From NCBI RefSeq assembly GCF_009796805.1, contig NZ_CP047029.1:3176001-3240000 (forward strand): a stretch of DNA of 64,000 bases, read 5' to 3'. The position numbers and the translations under genes were made by a program. This document shows, one piece after another, positions 48,137 to 56,056 of the stretch. The stretch's first letter is position 1; the number at the start of each line of letters is the position of its first letter. The notes beneath the pieces were generated by a model. That model had not been told where the DNA came from, did not search any database, and saw only the letters and a list, made by a program, of their open reading frames with translations. Origin of the DNA: Algibacter sp. L1A34 (GTDB lineage: Bacteria > Bacteroidota > Bacteroidia > Flavobacteriales > Flavobacteriaceae).

Positions 48137-49555
48137 ATGGCAAATTTAGCACAAGAAAAGTCAACAACACTAAGTTTATTAGATTTTAAAAGCGTTTCTA
48201 CACGTACGTTTTGGATCACGTCAATATCATTTTTCATGTGTTTCTTCGCATGGTTTGGTATTGTTCCGTTTATGCCTGATGTGGTTAAAGATTTAGGTTT
48301 AACACCAGATCAAAAATGGAATTCTATAATTCTAGCTGTTTCAGGAACCGTATTTGCGCGTTTGCTTATTGGTAAATTATGTGATAAGTATGGCCCAAGA
48401 TTATGTTATACTTGGTTACTTACTATTGGTGCAATACCGGTTATATTATGTGGTTTGGTTCAAACACCAACGCAATTTTTAATTTGTAGATTATTTATAG
48501 GTTTCATTGGAGCCTCATTTGTTATCACGCAAGTACATACATCTTTAATGTATGCGCCAAATATTGTAGGTACAGCAAACGCAACATCTGCAGGATGGGG
48601 AAACCTTGGTGGAGGAGCAAATCGTTTAGGTATGCCGTTAATTGCTGCCGCTGTTGTTAGTTTTGGTGTAGCCGATGCCGATGCATGGAGATATTCTATG
48701 ATTGTTGCAGGGATTGTTTGTTTCTGTATGGGAATTATTTATTTCTTCTTTACTAAAGATACGCTTAACGGAAACTTTAAAGATTTGAGAGCTTCAGGAG
48801 AGATGGTTTCAACTAAAAAAGATCAAATTGGGTTTTTAGAAGTTTTAAAAGATTATAGAGTTTGGATTTTATTTGTTGTTTATGCAGCAAGCTTTGGAAT
48901 AGAATTAACGGTTTATGGTACTATGGATGATTATCTGCAAAACACCTTTCAATTAGAGCGTGTTACAGCAGGAAACATCGTGTTATCATTCGCATTAATG
49001 AATATTTTTGCAAGAACACTAGGTGGGTTTTTTGGAGATAAATTCGGAAAATTAAAAGGCTTAAGAGGTCGAGTTTTATTCTTAGCATTTATTTTAACAA
49101 TACAAGGCTTAATGCTTATTACGTTCTCTACAACAACGAGTATTATGGTTGGTGTAACGTTCTTAATATTATTTAGTTTATCAGTTCAAATGGCAGAAGG
49201 CGCAACGTTTTCGGTAGTGCCATTTATTAATAAAAAAGCTATAGGTTCGGTTTCAGGAATTGTTGGAGCAGGAGGAAATGTAGGTGCCTTTTTAGCAGCA
49301 ATGCTATTAAAATCACAATCGGCCGTAGCAGAAAAAGGCGCTATAATAGCCAGTCAAGGCTTAGGCGAAGAGGCCATTAAGGTCGCTCAATCAGCAGCAT
49401 CAGCTACCGCAGTTTCTAGTGGCTATTTCATAATTGGTGTCACTGTGGTTTTAACTGCGGTAGTTTCTTTAACGATACGTTTTTCAACGGAAGATGAAAA
49501 GGTAGCGAAAGAAGAATCTATAGTAGAGCCCGAAAACTTAATTCTAGTGAAGTAA
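48137..49555 (+). CDS. narK: Nitrate/nitrite transporter, NNP family
   Basis: A 472-residue major facilitator with about 12 helices that brings nitrate in or exchanges it with nitrite. Family signatures are GWGNLGGGANRLGMPLIAA after helix 4 and GIVGAGGNVGAFLAAMLL after helix 10. The substrate-binding Arg positions of NNP proteins are probably present in helices 2 and 8 (LLIGKLCDKYGPRLCYTW; ALMNIFARTLGGFFG). It shares a promoter element with nirB. Confidence 0.93.
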   Translation: MANLAQEKSTTLSLLDFKSVSTRTFWITSISFFMCFFAWFGIVPFMPDVVKDLGLTPDQKWNSIILAVSGTVFARLLIGKLCDKYGPRLCYTWLLTIGAIPVILCGLVQTPTQFLICRLFIGFIGASFVITQVHTSLMYAPNIVGTANATSAGWGNLGGGANRLGMPLIAAAVVSFGVADADAWRYSMIVAGIVCFCMGIIYFFFTKDTLNGNFKDLRASGEMVSTKKDQIGFLEVLKDYRVWILFVVYAASFGIELTVYGTMDDYLQNTFQLERVTAGNIVLSFALMNIFARTLGGFFGDKFGKLKGLRGRVLFLAFILTIQGLMLITFSTTTSIMVGVTFLILFSLSVQMAEGATFSVVPFINKKAIGSVSGIVGAGGNVGAFLAAMLLKSQSAVAEKGAIIASQGLGEEAIKVAQSAASATAVSSGYFIIGVTVVLTAVVSLTIRFSTEDEKVAKEESIVEPENLILVK

Positions 49556-49653
49556 AAAGCTAGTTTTATTGTGGTATTTTTAATAAAAAAGTGATTAAAA
49601 GAATCTTTTTTTAAATATTCAGAATAATGAATAATTCATTTGTTTTCTGGAAT

Positions 49654-49669
49654 TTATTAGTGTTACTTA
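49654..49669. promoter_or_regulatory. Weak operator-like site upstream of the nitrate reductase gene
   Basis: TTATTA-GTGT-TACTTA keeps one arm of the nirB/narK palindrome, while the other matches at four of six bases. No good -7 box follows, and the reductase gene may instead be read through from narK (133-nt gap). Confidence 0.3.
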
Positions 49670-49688
49670 GTGTAAAATGTGAATCTCA

Positions 49689-52600
49689 ATGATTAAAAAC
49701 GAAGTAAAAACAACGTGTTCATATTGTGGTGTAGGCTGCGGAATTATTGTTAAAAAAGATACCAATGGTAAAGTTTTGGTGGAAGGTGATAAAGATCATC
49801 CCGTTAACAAAGGTATGTTGTGCTCAAAGGGCATGAATTTACATTACGTGGCAAATGATGTTTCCGATAGAATTCTATATCCAGAAATGCGTTGGAGTCG
49901 TTCGCACCCTAGAGAGCGTGTTACTTGGGACGAAGGTTTAGATCGTGCAGCAAGTGTTTTTAAGTCTATAATCAAAAAACATGGTCCAGATAGCGTTGCG
50001 TTTTACGTATCGGGACAAAGTTTAACAGAGGAATATTACATTGCCAACAAACTTACTAAAGGGTTTTTAGGCACTAATAACATTGATACCAACTCAAGAT
50101 TATGTATGAGTTCGGCAGTGGTTGGTTACAAAAAAACATTTGGAGAAGATAGTGTTCCAGTATCTTATGAAGATATTGAATTAGCTGATTGTTTTCTAAT
50201 AACAGGAGCAAACCCAGCATGGTGTCATCCTATTTTGTTTCGTCGTATTGAAATGCGAAAAGAAACGAATCCTGAGGTTAAAATTATTGTTATTGATCCT
50301 CGAAAAACGGATTCAGCAAATTTTGCCGATTTACATTTACAATTGCTTCCAGGAACCGATGTTGTTTTATACAATGCCATTGGAAGATGCTTGTATAAAC
50401 GTGGATTAATAGATGAAGAATTTATAAAAAAACATACTGAAGGTTTTCAGGATTATAAAGAATTAATATTTAAAACATCATTAAAGCAAGCCTCAAAAAT
50501 TTGTGGTGTAGAAGAAAAGGATATTAGGAAAGCGGCTGATATTATTGGTGTTTCTAAAGGTTTTATAAGTATGTGGGCCATGGGACTCAACCAAAGTGTT
50601 GTAGGTACCGATAAAAATGTGTCTTTACTTAATTTATCTTTAATTACTGGCCAGGTTGGAAAACCAGGTTCGGGACCTTTCTCATTAACAGGACAACCAA
50701 ATGCTATGGGTGGTCGTGAAGTAGGAGGTATGGCTAATTTACTTGCTGTACATAAGGATTTAGGTAATGAAGAACACCGTCGAGAAGTGGCTCAGTTTTG
50801 GGGTGTCGATAAAATTTCACCTAAACCAGGTTTAACGGCTACGGAACTATTTGATGCTTTAGAAAGCGGAAAAGTTAAGGCTGTTTGGATTGCTTGTACC
50901 AATCCTTTGGTAAGTATGCCTAACACACATAGTATTGAAAAGGCTATGAAAAAAGCTAAATTTGTGGTTGTTCAAGAAATTTCTCATAAAGCGGATACTT
51001 TAGAATATGCCGATTTAGTATTGCCAGCTGCTGGTTGGTTAGAGAAAGAAGGTACTATGACGAATTCTGAGCGTCGTATTTCATATTTACCGAAAGAAAT
51101 AGAAGCTCCAGGAGAAGCGAGACCAGATGTCGAAATATTTTGTGATTTCGCACAACGAATGGGCTTTCGTGGGTTTAATTTTAATAATACTTCGGAAATT
51201 TACGATGAATACGCTGCAATGACAAAGGGAACAAATATTGATGTTTCTTATTTAAATTACGATAGATTAAAGAACGAAGGTACTTTTCAATGGCCAGTTC
51301 CAGAATATAGACATAAAGGTACACCACGTTTATTTGAAGATAAAAAATTCTATACGCCATCACAAAAAGCGATATTCAATTTACCATCAACGATCGAAAA
51401 TAATTCGGTAAAACCCGATGGAGAACACCCTTTAATTTTAACAACAGGAAGAGTACGTGACCAATGGCACACCATGACAAAAACCGGGAAGGTATCACGA
51501 TTAAAAACACATTACCCAACTCCCGTTTTAGAGATTAATCCGGTGGATGCTTTCTTAAATAAAATTAAAGACGGTGATATTTCAGAAATAAAAAGTACAA
51601 ATGGCGTAGTTCGCGTTCGTGCTAAAGTAACCGATACTATTAAAAAAGGTGTTGTGTTTTTACCAATGCACTGGGGAAAACAGCTTCAAAGTAATTTAAA
51701 TCGTGCAAACAATTTAACTAATACGCTTGTAGATCCAGTATCTAAAGAACCTGATTTTAAATTTACTTGTGTATCCGTTAAAAAATATAAAAAACCAGTC
51801 GATAAAATTATTATTGTTGGAGCAGGTGCAGCGGCATTTAGGTTTGTACAAAACTATAGAGAATCTAACGAGGTTGATGAGATTCATGTGTTTTCTAAAG
51901 AACCTAATTTATTCTATAACCGCGTATTATTACCTGAATATATTACTGAAGAATTAACATGGGACGCACTTCTTAAAATAAAACAAATAGAATTAAAAAA
52001 ACTCAAAATAACCGTTCATCCAGAAACGTCCATTTCAAATATAGATTCTAAACATAACGTTGTTACAGATAGTAATGGTGAAGAGCATACATACAGTAAA
52101 CTTATTTTAGCTACAGGAAGTCGCGCCTTTATACCAAAAGGAGTTCAAATTGATTTACCAGGTCGATTTACGATGAGAAACAAGAGTGATGCCGATAGTT
52201 TTAAAGCCTATTTAGATGCAACAAACTTACCTCCAGAAGAGCAACATGTTGTTATTGTAGGTGGTGGTTTGTTAGGTTTAGAGTTGGCAGCAGCCATGAA
52301 GCATAAAAATGTGAAAATCACTATTATTCAACGTGCATCACGTTTAATGGAACGCCAATTAGATAAGGTTTCTAGTAAACTTTTAGCTTTAGATGTGCAT
52401 GAACGTGGTATTCAACTTTATTTTGATAATGAAGTTAGTACTGTTTTTGATGACGATGATACTGGCGAGATTAATATCACGCTTAAAAGTGGTAAATCTT
52501 TAACAGCAAACGCTATTGTGTATGCTATTGGTACGCGTCCTAATATAGAAATCGCTAAAGAAAATGGTATTCTTTGTGGTCGTGGTGTAAAGGTAAATCA

Positions 52601-53210
52601 GCATTTACAATCGTCTGTTCCAAATATATTTGCCATTGGTGAAATTGCAGAATTCAATAACCAGTTATTCGGAATAACATCGGCAGCAGAGGAGCAAGCT
52701 AATATTTTAGCGAACTTTATAGCAGGCGATATTAGTGTATCATACAGCGGTTCTGTTTTAATGAATATTTTAAAATTCAACGATTTAAATCTTTGTAGTA
52801 TTGGAGAAATTAATATTCCGGAAAATGATTTAAGTTACGAGGAAATTATATTTACAGATATATCTAAGCGTTATTACAAAAAATGTATTGTAAAAGATGA
52901 TTTACTAGTTGGCGCTGTTTTAATGGGTGATAAAAACGAATTTGCCGAGTTTAAAACCATGATTGAAAGTAAAATTGAAATGGCCGATAAACGAAATACG
53001 TTGCTTCGTGGTGCTTCAAACGATGTTCCTGTTATTGGTAAATTAGTTTGCTCTTGCAGCCAAGTGGGCGAAGGGAATATAGTAGAAGCTATAGAAAAAG
53101 GCTGTAACGATTTTACCGAGCTTTGTAACAAAACAGGAGCGGGCTTAGGTTGCGGAAGTTGTAAAACAGAGGTTAAAGAAATTTTGAATAACACCAAAGT
53201 ATTAGCATAA
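49689..53210 (+). CDS. nasA: Single-chain assimilatory nitrate reductase (NasA catalytic + FAD + [2Fe-2S])
   Basis: Reduces nitrate to nitrite. The 1173-residue protein fuses three parts. Residues 1-690 are the molybdoenzyme: [4Fe-4S] ligands Cys10, Cys13, Cys17 and Cys45, the Mo-ligand Cys139 in SRLCMSSAVVGYKK (Nap/NasA type), LTGQPNAMGGREVGGMANLL, and the MGD-binding C-terminal domain with TTGRVRDQWHTMTKTGKVSRL. Residues 700-1090 are an FAD/NAD domain like NirB (IIIVGAGAAAFRF; VIVGGGLLGLELAAAM). Residues 1110-1165 are a BFD [2Fe-2S] domain (CSCSQVGEGN ... GCGSCKTEV). It thus needs no separate NasB/NasC subunit. The next gene is 2 nt downstream. Confidence 0.93.
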   Translation: MIKNEVKTTCSYCGVGCGIIVKKDTNGKVLVEGDKDHPVNKGMLCSKGMNLHYVANDVSDRILYPEMRWSRSHPRERVTWDEGLDRAASVFKSIIKKHGPDSVAFYVSGQSLTEEYYIANKLTKGFLGTNNIDTNSRLCMSSAVVGYKKTFGEDSVPVSYEDIELADCFLITGANPAWCHPILFRRIEMRKETNPEVKIIVIDPRKTDSANFADLHLQLLPGTDVVLYNAIGRCLYKRGLIDEEFIKKHTEGFQDYKELIFKTSLKQASKICGVEEKDIRKAADIIGVSKGFISMWAMGLNQSVVGTDKNVSLLNLSLITGQVGKPGSGPFSLTGQPNAMGGREVGGMANLLAVHKDLGNEEHRREVAQFWGVDKISPKPGLTATELFDALESGKVKAVWIACTNPLVSMPNTHSIEKAMKKAKFVVVQEISHKADTLEYADLVLPAAGWLEKEGTMTNSERRISYLPKEIEAPGEARPDVEIFCDFAQRMGFRGFNFNNTSEIYDEYAAMTKGTNIDVSYLNYDRLKNEGTFQWPVPEYRHKGTPRLFEDKKFYTPSQKAIFNLPSTIENNSVKPDGEHPLILTTGRVRDQWHTMTKTGKVSRLKTHYPTPVLEINPVDAFLNKIKDGDISEIKSTNGVVRVRAKVTDTIKKGVVFLPMHWGKQLQSNLNRANNLTNTLVDPVSKEPDFKFTCVSVKKYKKPVDKIIIVGAGAAAFRFVQNYRESNEVDEIHVFSKEPNLFYNRVLLPEYITEELTWDALLKIKQIELKKLKITVHPETSISNIDSKHNVVTDSNGEEHTYSKLILATGSRAFIPKGVQIDLPGRFTMRNKSDADSFKAYLDATNLPPEEQHVVIVGGGLLGLELAAAMKHKNVKITIIQRASRLMERQLDKVSSKLLALDVHERGIQLYFDNEVSTVFDDDDTGEINITLKSGKSLTANAIVYAIGTRPNIEIAKENGILCGRGVKVNQHLQSSVPNIFAIGEIAEFNNQLFGITSAAEEQANILANFIAGDISVSYSGSVLMNILKFNDLNLCSIGEINIPENDLSYEEIIFTDISKRYYKKCIVKDDLLVGAVLMGDKNEFAEFKTMIESKIEMADKRNTLLRGASNDVPVIGKLVCSCSQVGEGNIVEAIEKGCNDFTELCNKTGAGLGCGSCKTEVKEILNNTKVLA

Positions 53211-53212
53211 TT

Positions 53213-54637
53213 ATGGAACCATATAGACTTAGAATTAACGGAGGTGTTTTATCACCAGGTGAATTAAAATATATTTGTGAGGCCGCAGAAGGCTTAGGTT
53301 TAGATGCTATTTCTTTTGGATCTCGACAAGATATTATTTTCCCGGAAAAGATAGATAAAGATAAGTTTTCTCAATTCGATAAAATTCAGTTTATACAACC
53401 CAAGCACGATGGTATAGAAAATATTGTATCATCTTATGTTTCGGCCGATATTTTGCCAAGCACCTCATGGCTTACCAGCGATCGCTACCTATATATATTA
53501 GAGCAATTTAAGCACGATTTAAAATTGCGAGTAAACATTATAGACCCCAAACAGCGCTTAGTACCTTTATTCACAGGAAATGTGAATTTTATAGCTTCAG
53601 GAAGTGAAGATTATTGGTATTTATATGTGCGTTTACCAGAGTGGCAAAAAACGGAAATGTATCCCGCATTAATTTATAGTTGGGATATGGATAAAATAGA
53701 ATTGGCTATAGAGCAGGTATTACAGGAAGAGCCAGAAACCATGGAAACGTTATTCGATTTGGTTAACGATGCCGTTGAAACAAATAACCGTACCGTAGAT
53801 AAACCACTAGAAGTTCCATTTTACCCATTTCCATATTATGAGGGTATGAACCGTTTTGGTGATAAATATTGGTTAGGTTTATATTGGAGAAATAACCGTT
53901 ACGATTTAAATTTTTTAAAGGATTTGTGCGATTTATGTGCCGAAAGTAAAATAGGTAAAATATGTATTACGCCATGGAAATCCTTTATTGTAAAAGGAGT
54001 GCCTGTAGATTCTAAATTGCAATGGGAAAAGTTTTTGGGTAGCTACGGTATTAACGTACGCCACTCCATGTTAGAGCTTAATTGGCATTTACCGGTAAAT
54101 GATAAAGATGCGCTAAACCTAAAAAAGTATTTGGTAACAAACTTCGATCAAAACGATATAAGTACTTATGGTTTAACATTTGGGATTTCAAATTTCGAAA
54201 GTAAAGCCTATCATTTTACATCTGTAGTTATAGAAAAAAATAAAAAACCTGAACTTTTGGGTGATTTCGTAATTCGTGATACTTACAATTTGTTGTATGC
54301 TAAAAATTTCGACCCAAACACAGGGGAATACATTATGCATGTACAAGACGTTGATAAAGTTGAGCTTCCCGGACTTTTAATGGAGTTAAGTAAACTCTAT
54401 TTTAAGCAATTAGGAACGCAACGCGAAGAGATTAAGGCCAAAGAAATTAAGAAAGAAGCCACCGAGGAAAACGTTTACCAATGTCAAGATTGTTTAACCA
54501 TTTATAACGAGGTATTTGGAGATATTACTCAAGATATTGATCCTAACACACGCTTTGAAGATCTCGATGAAACTTATGAATGTTCCCTTTGCGAAGCTCC
54601 TAAAAGCCATTTTCAAAAAAAGACTTTAGTTAAATAA
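53213..54637 (+). CDS. Sulfite/nitrite reductase ferredoxin-half-domain protein fused to rubredoxin
   Basis: A 474-residue protein beginning 2 nt after nasA. Residues 1-400 look like the two ferredoxin-like half-domains of nitrite/sulfite reductases (GGVLSPGELKYICEAAEGLGLDAISFGSRQDIIFP; IGKICITPWKSFIVKGV), but I find no C-x5-C plus C-x3-C siroheme/[4Fe-4S] ligands, so it probably is not a working nitrite reductase. The last 54 residues form a rubredoxin: Cys424/Cys427 in YQCQDC and Cys457/Cys460 in ECSLCEAP. It is likely an electron carrier or docking partner of the nitrate reductase. Flavobacterial nitrate loci carry such proteins; no function is proven here. Confidence 0.8.
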   Translation: MEPYRLRINGGVLSPGELKYICEAAEGLGLDAISFGSRQDIIFPEKIDKDKFSQFDKIQFIQPKHDGIENIVSSYVSADILPSTSWLTSDRYLYILEQFKHDLKLRVNIIDPKQRLVPLFTGNVNFIASGSEDYWYLYVRLPEWQKTEMYPALIYSWDMDKIELAIEQVLQEEPETMETLFDLVNDAVETNNRTVDKPLEVPFYPFPYYEGMNRFGDKYWLGLYWRNNRYDLNFLKDLCDLCAESKIGKICITPWKSFIVKGVPVDSKLQWEKFLGSYGINVRHSMLELNWHLPVNDKDALNLKKYLVTNFDQNDISTYGLTFGISNFESKAYHFTSVVIEKNKKPELLGDFVIRDTYNLLYAKNFDPNTGEYIMHVQDVDKVELPGLLMELSKLYFKQLGTQREEIKAKEIKKEATEENVYQCQDCLTIYNEVFGDITQDIDPNTRFEDLDETYECSLCEAPKSHFQKKTLVK

Positions 54638-54649
54638 TATTTTTTAGAA

Positions 54650-54787
54650 GCTATTTCCTGCTATCCGCTATATCTTTTTTTTGCGGACAAATTCTTAGTG
54701 GTTTTTCATCTAAAAAATTATTTTTACAATATCAATTTAGCGATATCAAATAACTCAAAAAAGGATGCCGCTACTATCAGGGCTAAA
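54650..54787. repeat. Imperfect inverted repeat, REP-like element
   Basis: A left arm around 54650-54680 (TTTCCTGCTATCCGCTATAT then T-run) faces a right arm at 54757-54786 (AAAAAAGGATGCCGCTACTA then TCAGGGC), imperfectly complementary. A further small repeat AAAAGCCCT/AAGGGTTTT is at 54910-54929. The style fits intergenic repeats of Flavobacteria; transcription end or mRNA stability are possible roles. Confidence 0.5.
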
Positions 54788-54984
54788 CTATCAGCCAAAG
54801 CTATTTTCAATCCAATATTCTTATAAGTTTTATAAAAATAGTAGAAAATTCAACTTCAAAATTATATTGTTTTACAGCGACAAAACCTACAAGAAAAATG
54901 GCTTAGTTTAAAAGCCCTACAAGGGTTTTCAGGGTTTGTCGAGCAATTAATTAGATATCAAATTAAATCGTAAATTTTCGTTTA

Positions 54985-54994
54985 ACCATTCGTC
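54985..54994 (+). promoter_or_regulatory. LytTR-type box ACCATTCGTC, site 1
   Basis: ACCATTCGTC differs by one base from the AlgR site ACCGTTCGTC. It stands 64 bp (start to start) ahead of a -7-like box, TAAATTTA, at 55049-55056. The bases GATACTT that follow are also shared with site 2. Confidence 0.65.
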
Positions 54995-55048
54995 GATACT
55001 TAATCGTTATTGAACTTCATTAAAATCCAATTTATCGAATTACAAATT

Positions 55049-55056
55049 TAAATTTA
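55049..55056 (+). promoter_or_regulatory. Predicted -7 box of the NO-sensing operon
   Basis: TAAATTTA matches TAnnTTTG except at its last base and sits 64 bp from the LytTR box, in line with the exact boxes at the next two genes. Confidence 0.45.
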
Positions 55057-55105
55057 GAGTTTATAATTACTTTTACTCCAAATCTAAGAAAAAGAAGAAA
55101 TGCTA

Positions 55106-55516
55106 ATGAAAACTTTAAATATATTATTAATAGAAGACGACATGATTGAGGTTATGAAATTTCAACGTACAATCTCGTCGCTTAAACTTGACCATAAAAT
55201 TATAGAAGCCAATAACGGAGAAGACGCTTTAAAATTTTTAGAAAAAAAAGACGAATTACCTGACATAATTTTGTTAGATTTGAATATGCCAAAGATTAAT
55301 GGTATAGAGTTTTTAAACATTTTAAAATCTGATGATGTACTAAAGTATATACCTACTATAATTTTAACAACCTCCCAAAATCAAAAAGATTTATTAGAGT
55401 GTTATAAAATAGGTATCGCAGGTTATGTTTTAAAACCCTTGAAATACGAAGATTATGTTTCCAAAATAGAGAAACTTTTGGCATACTGGAGTATTAATGA
55501 ATTAAAACAAATATAG
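55106..55516 (+). CDS. Single-domain response regulator (CheY/Rcp1-like)
   Basis: A 136-residue receiver. It has ILLIEDD, the phospho-acceptor Asp58 in ILLDLNMP, TTSQ and the lysine in VLKPL; no output domain follows. The start at 55106 (MKTLNILLIEDD) is preferred over an ATG two codons upstream. The stop directly abuts the H-NOX start codon. Probably a phosphate acceptor or sink in the phosphorelay encoded by the operon. Confidence 0.9.
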   Translation: MKTLNILLIEDDMIEVMKFQRTISSLKLDHKIIEANNGEDALKFLEKKDELPDIILLDLNMPKINGIEFLNILKSDDVLKYIPTIILTTSQNQKDLLECYKIGIAGYVLKPLKYEDYVSKIEKLLAYWSINELKQI

Positions 55517-56056
55517 ATGAAAGGTATCGTTTTTACTGAATTTTTAGATTTAGTTGAAGATAAGTTTGGGTTAGAAATGGTTGATAGAATTATAACCAGT
55601 TCAACCTTAGATTCAGAAGGTGTTTACACAGCAGTAGGAACGTATAGTTTTTCTGAAATGCTACAATTATTGCAGCATTTAAGTGAAAACACAGGTATTT
55701 CAATAGATAATTTATTATTGGTTTACGCAGAACACTTTTTTAGTGTTATCGAGAAAAGTTATCCAGGACTTTTAGCAACATACAAAGACCCGATTGAAAT
55801 GATTTCTTCCGTAGAAAATCATATTCATGTAGAGGTTAGAAAAATTTATCCAGATGCAGAACTGCCGACTTTTGAGGTGGTTGAAAAAACAGAAAACTCT
55901 TTAATTCTTATATATAAATCAAGTAGAGCGATGCATCATTTTGGTTTAGGGTTAATGAATAAAACTTTTGAACACTTTAACTCTACAGCTAAAATTGATT
56001 TAGAAAATATTAAAGAAGACGGAACGGAAGTTAGATTTATTATTCAAAAAAATTAA
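55517..56056 (+). CDS. H-NOX heme nitric oxide sensor
   Basis: A 179-residue heme protein that binds NO. Its start and stop tie it to both neighbours (TAGATG before; TAATG overlap after). Features of the family are the N-terminal MKGIVFTEFLDLVEDKFG, the proximal His, here His104 by spacing to Pro112 in HVEVRKIYPDAELP, and the heme propionate motif Y-x-S-x-R at Tyr133, Ser135, Arg137 (YKSSR). No Tyr follows in AMHHFGLGL, consistent with a NO-selective rather than O2-binding pocket (inference). Stand-alone bacterial H-NOX usually control a histidine kinase encoded alongside, which here is the next gene. Confidence 0.93.
   Translation: MKGIVFTEFLDLVEDKFGLEMVDRIITSSTLDSEGVYTAVGTYSFSEMLQLLQHLSENTGISIDNLLLVYAEHFFSVIEKSYPGLLATYKDPIEMISSVENHIHVEVRKIYPDAELPTFEVVEKTENSLILIYKSSRAMHHFGLGLMNKTFEHFNSTAKIDLENIKEDGTEVRFIIQKN

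Larger units (their letters stand above)
54638..55105. other. Intergenic region upstream of the NO-sensing operon
   Basis: 468 nt without a gene. It contains the REP-like element (54650-54787), the LytTR box (54985) and the -7 box (55049) of the next operon. Confidence 0.6.

Noticed and set aside
52874-53197. 107-codon frame on the - strand inside nasA
   Set aside because: Antisense to the BFD domain of nasA; its Ser/Pro-rich product is an antisense artefact.
54910-54929. AAAAGCCCT/AAGGGTTTT as a terminator
   Set aside because: Loop of only two bases and no T-run after it; kept only as part of the repeat-rich gap.
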